A DNA stretch of 27,017 nt, from NCBI GenBank assembly GCA_900552905.1, contig USBR01000011.1, positions 1 through 27,017 of the forward strand, in the 5' to 3' direction. How positions within the stretch are numbered: position 1 is the stretch's first letter; each line of letters starts with the position of its first letter. The position numbers and the translations under genes were made by a program. The notes below the pieces were generated by a model. The model made no database searches, was not told where the DNA came from, and saw nothing but the letters and a program-made list of their open reading frames with translations. This document shows positions 1-8,001 of this stretch, one piece after another. This DNA comes from an uncultured Succinatimonas sp. GTDB lineage: Bacteria > Pseudomonadota > Gammaproteobacteria > Enterobacterales > Succinivibrionaceae.

Positions 1-3
1 ATG

Positions 4-264
4 TTAAATTATGTTACTACCCATCAGAGATTCCAACACCAATACGGAAGAACCATAATTATTAGAAATTTCAGCAAGTTTGCCGAATAAGACAATGCGA
101 TGCCATTCTGCAGTTTCGACTGTTTGTCCGCTTTCTGGATTGCGTCTTACCTCGTTAGTGACCATAGTCACGTGGGCTACCGCTAAACCGGTACTAGTTT
201 GCCTTAAGATGGGCTCATCGGCGGTATTACCGATGAGTATGACTTTATTGATGCCGCGGGACAT
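4..264 (-). CDS. ssb: Single-stranded DNA-binding protein, shortened (possible pseudogene)
   Basis: The N-terminal part matches bacterial SSB, which coats single-stranded DNA during replication and repair. MSRGINKVILIGN at the start, a T/S-E-rich strand in the middle and EWHRIVLFGKLAEI at residues 53-66 are diagnostic of the OB fold. The start is supported by an AAGGAG box at 275-280. The head-to-head position with uvrA is the usual gammaproteobacterial place for ssb. The odd part is the end: after residue 66 the expected Y-[3 residues]-GSxVYIEG strand appears as NYGSSVLVLESLMG, then a stop occurs at 86 residues. Typical SSBs have about 110 residues of OB fold plus a linker and an acidic DDDIPF-like tail. 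The last strand, the linker and the tail are missing. It could be a decayed or minor paralogue, or an assembly error close to the window edge. A functional ssb should exist elsewhere. Confidence 0.75.
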   Translation of the reverse strand: MSRGINKVILIGNTADEPILRQTSTGLAVAHVTMVTNEVRRNPESGQTVETAEWHRIVLFGKLAEISNNYGSSVLVLESLMGSNII

Positions 265-359
265 AAGAAAATTTCTCCTTAATGTGCTTTTTATTAAAGT
301 TGATTCCGTAAAATTGCTTAAATCTTAAGTAAACTTGAAATAAGCTTTATTGAAAAAAC

Positions 360-372
360 CGCACTAAGTGCG
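360..372. promoter_or_regulatory. Perfect inverted repeat in the ssb/uvrA gap
   Basis: CGCACT-A-AGTGCG is a 6+1+6 base perfect inverted repeat, about 53 bases upstream of the uvrA ATG and 96 bases upstream of ssb. It has no T-run on either side that would make it a terminator, and its size suits a dimeric repressor site. No known operator consensus was recognised, and it is not a LexA box. Confidence 0.35.
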
Positions 373-425
373 CAATTCGGGCATTAAAAAAATATAACTT
401 ATTGAAATTTAATAAAATAAAAAAT

Positions 426-3266
426 ATGGAAGAGATTTTTATTCGTGGGGCGCGCACCCATAATCTGAAAAATATCAATGTCAAAATTCCGCGCAATCAG
501 TTATGTGTGATTACCGGTTTATCCGGATCGGGTAAATCCTCCTTAGCCTTTGATACGCTCTATGCTGAAGGTCAAAGACGCTATGTGGAGTCTTTATCCG
601 CTTATGCCCGTCAATTTCTCTCTTTAATGGATAAGCCTGATGTCGATGCTATCGACGGTCTCTCTCCAGCCATTTCCATCGAGCAAAAATCGACCTCTCA
701 CAATCCGCGCTCGACTGTAGGTACGATTACCGAGATCCATGATTATTTACGCTTGATGTGGGCGCGTATCGGTGTGGCTAAATGTCCAACTCATGGCACT
801 ATCTTAAAGGCGCAGACCATTACGCAAATGACCGATGCGGTGATGTCTCTCCCTGAAGGGGCGCGCTATATGATCCTAGCTCCCGTAGTTCGCGGCCGTA
901 AGGGTGAATATAAGCAGTTGTTTTTAGATTTAGCGCGTGATGGTTTTATCCGTGTCCGTGTCGATGGGGAGATCTGCGATCTGTCCGATCCGCCGGATTT
1001 AGCCTTGCGGGTTAAGCACAATATCGAGATTGTAGTCGATCGCTTAAAGATTAGAGCTGATGTAAGACAGCGCGTAGCTGATTCCTTAGAGACAGCTTTA
1101 AAGTATGCTGAGGGCTTAGCTATAGTAGCGCCTATGGATGAACATCAAGCTACAGACGAATTGCTCTTTTCAAGCCATTATTCCTGCCCGCATTGCGGTT
1201 ATTCCATCTCTGAATTAGAGCCGCGTAATTTTTCCTTTAATAATCCGCATGGCTCCTGCCCGCGCTGTGAGGGCTTAGGTGTTCTGATGGTCTTAGATGA
1301 AAAGCGTATTGTGCCCGATCCGCAAAAGTCCATTTTTGAAGGAGCTATTGTCGGCTGGGATCGCCGCTCGGTGTGGTATTTCCGGCAATTAGAGGCGGTG
1401 GCAGCGCATTTTAATATCGATATCCATCAAAGCTTTGCAAGTCTTAGCCGTAAGGAGCAAGAGATTTTCCTCTATGGTAGTGGCAAAGAAGCGATCCCGA
1501 TGGAATTTTCCTATGCCCACGGACAGAAGGTGGAAACCTCCTATCAGCCCTTTGAAGGCGTTATTCCTAATTATGAGCGCCGCCTTAAGGAAACTGATTC
1601 AGATTATGTGCGCGATTTTATCTCAAAGCTCATGACGCCGTCTTTATGCCCAGAGTGTCATGGTGCCCGCCTAAAGAAGGAATATTGTCATGTCTTTGTT
1701 GGCGCTAAGAGTTTACCTGCTATCAATGAGTTGTCGATCATTAAAGCGCGCGATTTTTTTGAAAATTTAGCTTTAACTAAGCAAGAGCATGGGATTGCCG
1801 ATCGTATCTTAAAGGAGATCAGAAATCGCTTAGGCTTTCTTATCAATGTCGGTTTAGGTTATCTCAATCTTGCGCGCAGTGCCGAGACCCTTTCAGGCGG
1901 AGAGGCACAGCGTATTCGCCTTGCAAGTCAGATTGGTTCTGGCCTTACCGGCGTTATGTATGTTTTAGATGAACCAAGTATCGGTTTACATCAACGCGAT
2001 AATAGTAAGCTTATTGAGGCTTTAAAGAATTTAAGAAATCTAGGTAATTGTGTAATCGTCGTTGAACATGATGAAGATACCATGCGCAATGCTGACTTTA
2101 TTTTAGATATAGGGCCTGGAGCTGGCATTCATGGTGGTAGTGTCGTAGCTTGCGGTAAGGTTTCTGATCTAGAGCAAAATAAGAATTCACTTACAGGTGA
2201 TTATTTAGCTGGCCGGCGTCGTATTGAAATTCCGCAACAGCGCGTGAAGCCCACAGCTAAATTCCTTACCCTTACAGGTTGCTGTGGTAATAATCTTAAA
2301 AATATCGAGGTTAAATTCCCGGTAGGTTGTTTTATTACCGTAACTGGCGTGTCAGGCTCGGGTAAATCGACTTTGATTAACGATACCTTAGTGAGGGTGG
2401 CAGAACGCAAGCTCAATCGTGTCAGCGCTAATGAGGAACCGGCACCGTATAAGTCCATTGAGGGCTTAGAGTATTTTGATAAAATTATCTGCATCGATCA
2501 AAGCCCCATTGGCAGAACACCGCGTTCAAATCCTGCCACCTATGTCGGTCTCTTTACCGATATTCGCGATCTCTTTGCTAAGACTGCTGAGGCGCGTAAG
2601 CGTGGTTATGGGCCGGGCCGTTTTTCTTTTAATGTTAAAGGTGGTCGTTGCGAGGCCTGTCAAGGTGACGGTACCATTCGCGTCTCTATGAACTTTTTAC
2701 CTGATGTTTATGTTAAATGCGAAGAATGCCAAGGACAGCGCTACAATCGCGAGACTTTAGAGGTTACCTATAAGGGTAAGAATATCTCTGAGGTCTTAAA
2801 TATGAATGTAGAGACTGCTTTAGAATTCTTTGAGGCGGTGCCGGCCATTGCTAATAAACTTAGAACCTTGATGGATGTTGGTTTATCCTATATCACCCTA
2901 GGTCAGTCGGCTTTGACTTTCTCAGGTGGTGAGGCGCAGCGTATTAAACTGTCCAAGGAATTGTCGCGCCGTGGCAGTGGCAAGACCCTCTATGTCCTAG
3001 ACGAGCCGACAACTGGCTTGCATTTTCAGGATGTAAAGCAATTATTAGAGGTATTATTGCGCCTGCGCGATCAGGGGAATACTGTGATCGTAATTGAGCA
3101 TAATTTAGATGTAATTAAGACGGCCGATTATCTTATCGATTTAGGCCCTGAGGGCGGTAGCGGTGGTGGCGAGATCATCGCCTGCGGTACCCCTGAGGAC
3201 TTAGCACAATGTAAAAAGTCCTTTACCGGACAATTTTTAAAACCTATTTTAGAACGTGGTTATTAG
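426..3266 (+). CDS. uvrA: Excinuclease ABC subunit UvrA
   Basis: UvrA is the damage-recognition ATPase of nucleotide excision repair and loads UvrB onto distorted DNA. The protein has 946 residues (E. coli 940) and aligns end to end. Visible motifs are Walker A GLSGSGKS at residues 31-38, a second Walker A GVSGSGKS from residue 641, two [18 protein letters not shown] signatures, Walker [10 protein letters not shown] and LDEPTTGLH, and zinc-binding pairs CPHC...CPRC and CEAC...CEEC. The start is set at the ATG at 426 because [13 protein letters not shown] matches the family N-terminus; a TTG at 402 would add eight unmatched residues. Neither start has a clear Shine-Dalgarno box. Nine bases separate it from the DUF2750 gene, so the two are probably co-transcribed. 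I found no LexA box upstream, although uvrA is commonly SOS-controlled. Confidence 0.98.
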   Translation: MEEIFIRGARTHNLKNINVKIPRNQLCVITGLSGSGKSSLAFDTLYAEGQRRYVESLSAYARQFLSLMDKPDVDAIDGLSPAISIEQKSTSHNPRSTVGTITEIHDYLRLMWARIGVAKCPTHGTILKAQTITQMTDAVMSLPEGARYMILAPVVRGRKGEYKQLFLDLARDGFIRVRVDGEICDLSDPPDLALRVKHNIEIVVDRLKIRADVRQRVADSLETALKYAEGLAIVAPMDEHQATDELLFSSHYSCPHCGYSISELEPRNFSFNNPHGSCPRCEGLGVLMVLDEKRIVPDPQKSIFEGAIVGWDRRSVWYFRQLEAVAAHFNIDIHQSFASLSRKEQEIFLYGSGKEAIPMEFSYAHGQKVETSYQPFEGVIPNYERRLKETDSDYVRDFISKLMTPSLCPECHGARLKKEYCHVFVGAKSLPAINELSIIKARDFFENLALTKQEHGIADRILKEIRNRLGFLINVGLGYLNLARSAETLSGGEAQRIRLASQIGSGLTGVMYVLDEPSIGLHQRDNSKLIEALKNLRNLGNCVIVVEHDEDTMRNADFILDIGPGAGIHGGSVVACGKVSDLEQNKNSLTGDYLAGRRRIEIPQQRVKPTAKFLTLTGCCGNNLKNIEVKFPVGCFITVTGVSGSGKSTLINDTLVRVAERKLNRVSANEEPAPYKSIEGLEYFDKIICIDQSPIGRTPRSNPATYVGLFTDIRDLFAKTAEARKRGYGPGRFSFNVKGGRCEACQGDGTIRVSMNFLPDVYVKCEECQGQRYNRETLEVTYKGKNISEVLNMNVETALEFFEAVPAIANKLRTLMDVGLSYITLGQSALTFSGGEAQRIKLSKELSRRGSGKTLYVLDEPTTGLHFQDVKQLLEVLLRLRDQGNTVIVIEHNLDVIKTADYLIDLGPEGGSGGGEIIACGTPEDLAQCKKSFTGQFLKPILERGY

Positions 3267-3275
3267 GAGACTTCT

Positions 3276-3656
3276 ATGTACGAATTAAGCGAGCGCGAGT
3301 TTGAGGCTACTTTAAAGCTCAATGCCGAATACAGACAGGCAATGTTTATCAACAAGACCTTAGAGCAACAGGTGCTGTATATACTGATCCAAGAAGAAGG
3401 TCCATTTATGCTTGAGGACAATGGCCAAGAGGGCGAAGAGCAGGCTATGATTTTACCGGTATGGTGCCATGAGCGTTTTGCTGAGAGCTATTTAGAAGGC
3501 TCACAGATCCCTAATGCTAAGGTTCAGGCTGTAACCTTAGAGGTTTTCCTAAAGCAGTGGGTTCCGATGCTTAATGACAATAAGATCCTCTTAGGCTTTA
3601 TGCCGGTTGTCGATGCAGAGTTTGCCGTTGATGAGCCTTCTTGCTTGGCTAAATAA
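3276..3656 (+). CDS. DUF2750 family protein
   Basis: This small acidic protein of 126 residues has no signal peptide or membrane segment. The opening (LSEREFEATLKLNAEYRQAMFINKT), a central LPVWCHERFAESY block and a late FLKQWVPML block fit the DUF2750 family, in which a polar N-terminal helix is followed by a PVWPHxxYA-like motif and an LxxFLxxWIP-like motif. No biochemical role is established for the family that I know of. AGGAGA, overlapping the uvrA stop, gives a good ribosome-binding site. The gene follows uvrA after nine bases and ends before a strong terminator, so it is the last gene of a uvrA transcript. Whether it has any part in repair is unknown. Confidence 0.8.
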   Translation: MYELSEREFEATLKLNAEYRQAMFINKTLEQQVLYILIQEEGPFMLEDNGQEGEEQAMILPVWCHERFAESYLEGSQIPNAKVQAVTLEVFLKQWVPMLNDNKILLGFMPVVDAEFAVDEPSCLAK

Positions 3657-3674
3657 GCGCTAAATTTTGAGCAT

Positions 3675-3713
3675 AAAAAATCCACCTAAAAAAATTAGGT
3701 GGATTTTTTTTTT
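3675..3713. terminator. Bidirectional rho-independent terminator
   Basis: A nine-base stem (TCCACCTAA, 3681-3689, with TTAGGTGGA, 3695-3703) and a five-A loop are followed by ten T on the plus strand and preceded by six A. It can end the uvrA-DUF2750 transcript and also the binding-protein gene arriving on the minus strand. Confidence 0.93.
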
Positions 3714-3728
3714 GAAAGCTAAATCTTA

Positions 3729-4871
3729 TTACTTAGCAGCACGAGCGGCAGCATCGGCAATAGAGAGCTTGGTGGCAGCAGCCTTTAAGCTTTCTAAGTC
3801 GAGGTTAGACATAGCAACGAGCTCGTCCTTGGTATAAGGGAGCTGATCGACGAAGTACTTCTCGTAATCGGCATAATCCTCAGAGGAGGAAACGTAGAGG
3901 TACGGGAAGGTGATGTCTTCAAACTTACCCTCAAAGTTGGTGTAGTTGCCCTTAACTGCGTTGTAAACAGCCATGAAAGCAAATAAAGGATCGCAGTAGT
4001 GACCACCAGACTGACCGGCCATAGAGCCGTTCTTTAAGCGCTCACCTAAATCAGGTAAGAAGTCAGTAGAGACAACAGCAATCTTGCCGGTCTTGCCAGC
4101 ACGCTCAACTGCAGCAACAGCACCCTGTAAAGGATCACCGCCACCACCAGCCGGGATTAAGGCGTCGAGGTTAGGGTTAGCAGCCATTAAAGCTTCAGCA
4201 GCCTTAGAACCACCCTCAGAAGAGGTACCGGCATACTGCGGCTCACTTAAGGTAGCCTTGTCATCCGGATGATCCTTGTTCCACTGCTCAACACCGGCCT
4301 TGTAACCTTCCCAACGGCCTAACCAGGTAGCATCACCTTGCTCCCAACCGATTAAACCGATGTTACGGCAACCCTTGTCGAGGAGGATCTTAACGAGGTT
4401 AGCACCGTTCTCAGGCTCGTTCTCGTGAACAGCACCGATGAAGTAAGGAGAATCGGTAGCCATCTTATAGATGTCCGGGCTTGCAGTCTTAGAAATGATA
4501 CGGAAGAACTGGGCGAGATATACCTCGTTATCGTTTGCAGTCTTGATAGCAGAGGTCATTTCAGTATCAGCAGAGTTGCAGATAATGATACCTTGGCAAC
4601 CGGCTGCTACTAATTGCTCAACAGAAGCGGTTACTTTCTCAGAAACGTGGGCCTGGTCAACATACTGAACCTCAACGCCTAAAGCCTCAGAGGCCTCATC
4701 GAGGATACGTTTGCAGCATGAACCTAAAACGTCGGTGGAGGACCAAATTGAAACACCGATCTTGATGTCGCTGTTGTCAATTGCTAAGGCCTGCGTGCTG
4801 AAAGCGGCCATACCGGCGGCTAAAACACTGCAAGCGATGCCTTTTGAGAACTTATTTAAAGTAAATCTCAT
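3729..4871 (-). CDS. Periplasmic sugar-binding protein of an ABC transporter
   Basis: This is the solute-binding component that captures a sugar in the periplasm and hands it to the membrane permeases. The 380-residue protein starts with a classical signal peptide (basic MRFTLNKFSK, a hydrophobic stretch, then TQALA), with predicted cleavage after residue 30. The mature part has the type I periplasmic fold of the RbsB/YtfQ group (Peripla_BP_4): KIGVSIWSSTDVL at the start, an AAGCQGIIICNS strand, IGLIGWEQGD at the hinge, DALIPAGGGGDPLQGA and VVSTDFLPDLGE. AAGGAAG at 4878-4884 (read on the minus strand) is a good ribosome-binding site. It is divergent from the permease-ATPase-permease-araA operon, so it almost certainly serves that transporter. 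The substrate is inferred to be L-arabinose or a related sugar only from the linked araA. Confidence 0.93.
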   Translation of the reverse strand: MRFTLNKFSKGIACSVLAAGMAAFSTQALAIDNSDIKIGVSIWSSTDVLGSCCKRILDEASEALGVEVQYVDQAHVSEKVTASVEQLVAAGCQGIIICNSADTEMTSAIKTANDNEVYLAQFFRIISKTASPDIYKMATDSPYFIGAVHENEPENGANLVKILLDKGCRNIGLIGWEQGDATWLGRWEGYKAGVEQWNKDHPDDKATLSEPQYAGTSSEGGSKAAEALMAANPNLDALIPAGGGGDPLQGAVAAVERAGKTGKIAVVSTDFLPDLGERLKNGSMAGQSGGHYCDPLFAFMAVYNAVKGNYTNFEGKFEDITFPYLYVSSSEDYADYEKYFVDQLPYTKDELVAMSNLDLESLKAAATKLSIADAAARAAK

Positions 4872-4989
4872 ACCAAACTTCCTTATGTAGATTTTGATGA
4901 AATTTTTTTTGGTTTAGAGCCTGATGAATGGAGTTTTTATGAACGTGTTTTTCAAGCCCTCTGGTACTAAATAATAGCGATTTTTTAAT

Positions 4990-5003
4990 TGTAAACGTAT
5001 GCA
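4990..5003. promoter_or_regulatory. Imperfect LacI-family operator near the binding-protein promoter
   Basis: TGTAAACGTATGCA differs at two positions from the perfect palindrome TGTAAACGTTTACA. The same GTAAACG half-site occurs in the perfect copy at 5345-5360. It lies 119 bases upstream of the binding-protein start, just upstream of a TATTAT -10 candidate on the minus strand, so a repressor here could control that arm. Confidence 0.45.
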
Positions 5004-5287
5004 TAGGTCACAAAAACAAAAACTCATTCTGAAAATAACTCAAGGTTATTTATTTTTAACTTTAAATATCAAAAAGATAATCTATAAAAAACAAAAAATA
5101 AAAAAATATTAATTTTGTAAAAAATAAGCGCTTGCTCAAAATTAGCAAATTTAAATGCAAGAACAAAAAGAGCGTCAAAATACCTCATATTATTTTATTT
5201 GTTAGGGCTTATAAAAATTTAACAAATCGCGGTTTTATCGTAAAACTGACACTTTTTTATAAATTTAGGCATTATTTTTTTTATTGC

Positions 5288-5317
5288 GATCATGATCAAA
5301 AAATCATGAAAATGATC
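5288..5317. repeat. Nested GATCAT/TCATGA palindromes upstream of the sugar operon
   Basis: GATCATGATC (5288-5297) is self-complementary, TCATGA (5304-5309) is a second palindrome, and ATGATC (5312-5317) pairs with the opening GATCAT. The cluster ends 19 bases before the proposed -35 box, where activators often bind. No named regulator site was recognised. Confidence 0.3.
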
Positions 5318-5336
5318 CCAAAAAACGTGCGCTAGC

Positions 5337-5366
5337 TTGGATAATCGTAAACGTTTACGACATAAC
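5337..5366 (+). promoter_or_regulatory. Probable promoter of the permease-ATPase-permease-araA operon
   Basis: TTGGAT (5337-5342) and CATAAC (5361-5366) are weak -35 and -10 matches separated by 18 bases. The spacer is filled almost exactly by the 16-base operator palindrome, which makes the assignment more believable than the box scores alone. It implies a leader of about 150 bases before the permease start. Confidence 0.45.
5345..5360. promoter_or_regulatory. Perfect LacI/PurR-type operator palindrome
   Basis: TCGTAAACGTTTACGA is a perfect 16-base palindrome with the central CG and flanking AAA/TTT pattern of LacI-GalR family operators (PurR, RbsR and CcpA sites share AAACGTTT or close forms). 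Placed in the promoter spacer it should block RNA polymerase when occupied. No LacI-family gene is present in the window, so the repressor must be encoded elsewhere. Confidence 0.75.
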
Positions 5367-5388
5367 AATGGAGCTTAGCTTATTATTG

Positions 5389-5436
5389 GCTTGTAAGTGC
5401 GCTGTAATGACAGTGTGCGTTAACTGCAAGCTTTTT
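5389..5436 (+). terminator. Possible attenuator hairpin in the operon leader
   Basis: GCTTG (5389-5393) pairs with CAAGC (5427-5431). Further pairing AGT/ACT and CGC/GCG lies inside with bulges, and five T follow the 3' arm at 5432-5436. The form is terminator-like but interrupted. It lies between the proposed promoter and the permease start, so it could set read-through into the operon. No anti-terminator partner was worked out. Confidence 0.25.
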
Positions 5437-5521
5437 AACGTAGTTACGACACTAAAGTTATGGACGCATAAAAAATTTAGTTATTAGAGAATCAATTTTA
5501 AGTTTACATAGGGAATAGCAT

Positions 5522-6472
5522 ATGACTGGAATTAAAAATCTCTCCGGTGCTACTAAGGGCTATATAGTCTTAATAGCATTGGTATTTCTTTCCTGGCTTA
5601 TTTTCAAAATCTTAACTCCGGATAATTTCGGATCTCCGAGCAATTTATTGAGTTATTTCCAGGCCAGTCTGATTGCCACAGTTGGTGCCATTGGCTTCTA
5701 TTTCGTTATGGATATGGGCCTGTTCGATTTCTCTATCGGCGCTAATATCATTCTCTCAGCTATTGTCGGTTGCCAATTAGCCACTAATTTTGATTTAGGC
5801 TATGCCGGCTTAATTTTAGGGGCCATCGCCACTGGTGCTCTCGTCGGTTTATGCAACGGCTTTTTCTATGTAAAACTCCGCATTCCGTCAATGATTGTAA
5901 CAGCGGGTTTAGCTTTAATTTATGAGGCTTTAGCTAACTATATCGCCGGCGGTAAAGAGATGACCTTACCCTCTGAGCTGCGTGCTTTCGGTCAGATGCC
6001 GGGCAATATCATCTTAGCCTTTGTTACCTTCATCATCGCTTATGTAGTTTTAAACTACACTAAGTTTGGTACCTACACCTATGCTATCGGTTCTAACGAG
6101 TATGTCGCTAAGAACATGGGTATTAACGTAGATAAGTTTAAGGTTTTAGCCTTCATCCTCAGTGGTGCTTTCTTCGGTGCTATGGCTGTTTTAACCATCA
6201 GCTATGGTTCTTCCATGGTGGCAGTAACCGGTATGTCTTCAATGAGCCGTAACTTCATTCCGACCATGGGCTGCTTCTTCGGTCTTGCTTTCATGAAATA
6301 CGGTATTCCGTTACAGGCTATCATCTTAGGTGAGTTTATCGTCAACATTATCTTCTTCGGCTTCATTTCCTTAGGCGCTCCTACTGCTATTCAGGACGTG
6401 ATCACCGGTTTAGCCTTGCTCGTCATCATCACCTTCACCACTAAGGTCACCAAGGGTGAGATTGTTAAATAA
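5522..6472 (+). CDS. Sugar ABC transporter permease (first subunit, YtfT/RbsC type)
   Basis: This inner-membrane permease of the BPD_transp_2 family has 316 residues and is hydrophobic throughout, with roughly eight to ten membrane segments. MDMGLFDFSIGANIILSAIVG (about residues 63-83) matches the conserved TxGGIDLSVG-like region of RbsC-type permeases, followed by GALVGLCNGFFYVKLRIPSM, the family motif before the next helix. IGSNEYVAKNMGINVDKFK is the cytoplasmic loop thought to contact the ATPase. The start is supported by AGGGA at 5510-5514. The gene opens the plus-strand operon, ten bases before the ATPase gene. With the permease at 8002 it probably forms a heterodimer, as in YtfT-YjfF. 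Confidence 0.93.
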   Translation: MTGIKNLSGATKGYIVLIALVFLSWLIFKILTPDNFGSPSNLLSYFQASLIATVGAIGFYFVMDMGLFDFSIGANIILSAIVGCQLATNFDLGYAGLILGAIATGALVGLCNGFFYVKLRIPSMIVTAGLALIYEALANYIAGGKEMTLPSELRAFGQMPGNIILAFVTFIIAYVVLNYTKFGTYTYAIGSNEYVAKNMGINVDKFKVLAFILSGAFFGAMAVLTISYGSSMVAVTGMSSMSRNFIPTMGCFFGLAFMKYGIPLQAIILGEFIVNIIFFGFISLGAPTAIQDVITGLALLVIITFTTKVTKGEIVK

Positions 6473-6482
6473 GGGGTAAAAA

Positions 6483-7985
6483 ATGAGCGAAGTAAGATTA
6501 CAAGTTAGAAATATCAGCAAGCACTTCGGTATTACCCGTGCGCTTGACAATATCTCCTTTGATATCAATAAAGGTGAGGTTCACGCCCTTATCGGTGAGA
6601 ACGGCTCAGGTAAGTCCACTATGACTAATATGCTTACTGGTATTTATCCTATGGAAACTGGTAAGTTCATCTTAGACGGTGTTGAAGTTCACTCTAAAAA
6701 TCAGGTTGATGCTAATAATCACGGCATTTCCATCATTGTTCAGGAATTAGGTACGCTGTCAGGTTTAACTGTTGCTGAGAATATCTTCTTAGGTCACGAA
6801 GATCGCTTCATTACTGGCGGTTTCCGTAATACTAAGGCCATGAACGCTGAGGCTAATCGTTTATTACATGAATACGGCTTTGATTATATTAAAGCTCATG
6901 TCTTAGTCGATGAGTACAACTTTGAGGATCGTAAGCTTATTGAGATTGTTAAGGCTACTTATTTCCATCCGAAGATTGTAGTTATCGATGAGACCACCAC
7001 TGCCCTCTCTCAGGAAGGCCGTGAAGAGCTGTACAAGCACATGAATCGTATTCGTGATGAAGGCAATACCGTTATCTTCATTTCCCATGATTTACCGGAA
7101 ATTTTAGATAAGTCCGATACCATCACCATTTTACGTGACGGTGAGTACATCGATACTGTTAAGAGTAAGGATGTAACTGAGGACGATCTGAAGCGCCTGA
7201 TGGTAGGTCGTGAGGTTACCGGTAAGTATTATCGTAACGATTATGGCGAGAAGGTTTCAGATGAAGTTGTGCTTTCCGTTAAGAACGTTACTGTACCTGG
7301 CCTCATCCATGATGTCAGCTTCGATTTACACCGTGGCGAAATCTTAGGCTTTGGTGGTCTGTCTGAGTCGGGTATGCACGAGATCGGTAAAGCCATTTTC
7401 GGTGCTAGTTATGATCGTGAAGGTCAGGTAGTACTTGCAGATGGTACTGAGCTTAACGATATTCCCACTGCTATTAAGCACTCAGTAGCCTATACCTCTA
7501 AAGATCGTGATAACGAGTCTATCGTTTTAAATCAGAGTATTCGCGACAATATCGTTTTACCGTCTTTAGATGATTTAACCGTAGGTAAGACTAAGTTCCT
7601 AAGCTGGTCTAAGATCAAGAAATTTGCTGGCGAATTTGCTAAGGAAATGTCAGTGAAGATGGTCAATACCGATCAGTTCGTCTCTGAATTATCCGGTGGT
7701 AATAAGCAAAAGGTAGTCTTAGCACGTTGGATCGGTAAGGGCTCTGATATCGTGGTTTTAGATAGTCCGACCCGTGGTATCGATATTAAGGTAAAACAGG
7801 ATATCTATCAGCTTATGGATCAGATGCGTAAGGACGGCAAGTCCATCATCATGATTTCCGAGGAGTTGATGGAACTTATTGGTATGTGCGACCGCATCAT
7901 TATCATGAAAGACGGCGCGATTAAGGGCGAGCTCCCGCGTTCTCGTGAGCTTAATGAAAACAGCCTGATTTCCATGATGGTTTAA
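6483..7985 (+). CDS. Sugar ABC transporter ATPase with two fused nucleotide-binding domains
   Basis: This is the energy-coupling subunit, 500 residues with two ABC domains in tandem as in RbsA, AraG and YtfR. The first domain has Walker A GENGSGKS (residues 38-45), Walker B VVIDETT and the switch histidine in FISHD, but the expected LSIG-type signature reads YNFED. The second domain has a good signature LSGGNKQK, yet its Walker A position reads GLSESGMHE without the lysine, and its Walker B is VLDSPTRGID, with serine where the catalytic glutamate usually stands. One composite site (first Walker motifs plus second signature) should therefore work and the other should be dead. A degenerate second Walker A is normal for this family; the extra losses are less usual. 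AAGGGG at 6471-6476 is the ribosome-binding site. Confidence 0.95.
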   Translation: MSEVRLQVRNISKHFGITRALDNISFDINKGEVHALIGENGSGKSTMTNMLTGIYPMETGKFILDGVEVHSKNQVDANNHGISIIVQELGTLSGLTVAENIFLGHEDRFITGGFRNTKAMNAEANRLLHEYGFDYIKAHVLVDEYNFEDRKLIEIVKATYFHPKIVVIDETTTALSQEGREELYKHMNRIRDEGNTVIFISHDLPEILDKSDTITILRDGEYIDTVKSKDVTEDDLKRLMVGREVTGKYYRNDYGEKVSDEVVLSVKNVTVPGLIHDVSFDLHRGEILGFGGLSESGMHEIGKAIFGASYDREGQVVLADGTELNDIPTAIKHSVAYTSKDRDNESIVLNQSIRDNIVLPSLDDLTVGKTKFLSWSKIKKFAGEFAKEMSVKMVNTDQFVSELSGGNKQKVVLARWIGKGSDIVVLDSPTRGIDIKVKQDIYQLMDQMRKDGKSIIMISEELMELIGMCDRIIIMKDGAIKGELPRSRELNENSLISMMV

Positions 7986-8001
7986 TGGGGGAAGACGCAT
8001 T

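Larger units (their letters stand above)
4872..5521. other. Divergent regulatory region of the sugar-uptake operon
   Basis: This 650-base gap has no convincing gene. It is very AT-rich in its middle (about 5030-5280), which is typical of divergent promoters with UP-like and bendable DNA. It contains two LacI-family-like operator sequences (4990-5003 and 5345-5360), a cluster of GATCAT/TCATGA palindromes (5288-5317), a plausible promoter at 5337-5366 and a possible attenuator hairpin at 5389-5436. A TATTAT box on the minus strand at 4971-4976 could be the -10 of the binding-protein gene. Open frames here have low-complexity Lys/Asn/Ile/Phe-rich translations and no ribosome-binding site. Confidence 0.75.

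Noticed and set aside
1-60. Simple frameshift restoring full-length SSB
   Set aside because: Both other minus-strand frames meet stop codons within this stretch and give no SSB-like sequence; the current frame (GSSVLVLESL) is the most SSB-like one.
265-425. LexA (SOS) box between ssb and uvrA
   Set aside because: Read on both strands; there is no CTGT-N8-ACAG or close form.
402-425. TTG start for uvrA adding eight residues
   Set aside because: The extra residues match nothing in UvrA and there is no ribosome-binding site; the ATG at 426 fits the family N-terminus.
5005-5015. CRP (cAMP receptor) site in the sugar-operon gap
   Set aside because: Only one half-site (TCACA) is present; the other half does not match at the required spacing.
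5132-5335. Small plus-strand gene of 67 codons in the sugar-operon gap
   Set aside because: The translation is low-complexity and rich in Lys, Asn, Phe and Ile, has no ribosome-binding site, and covers the proposed activator site region.
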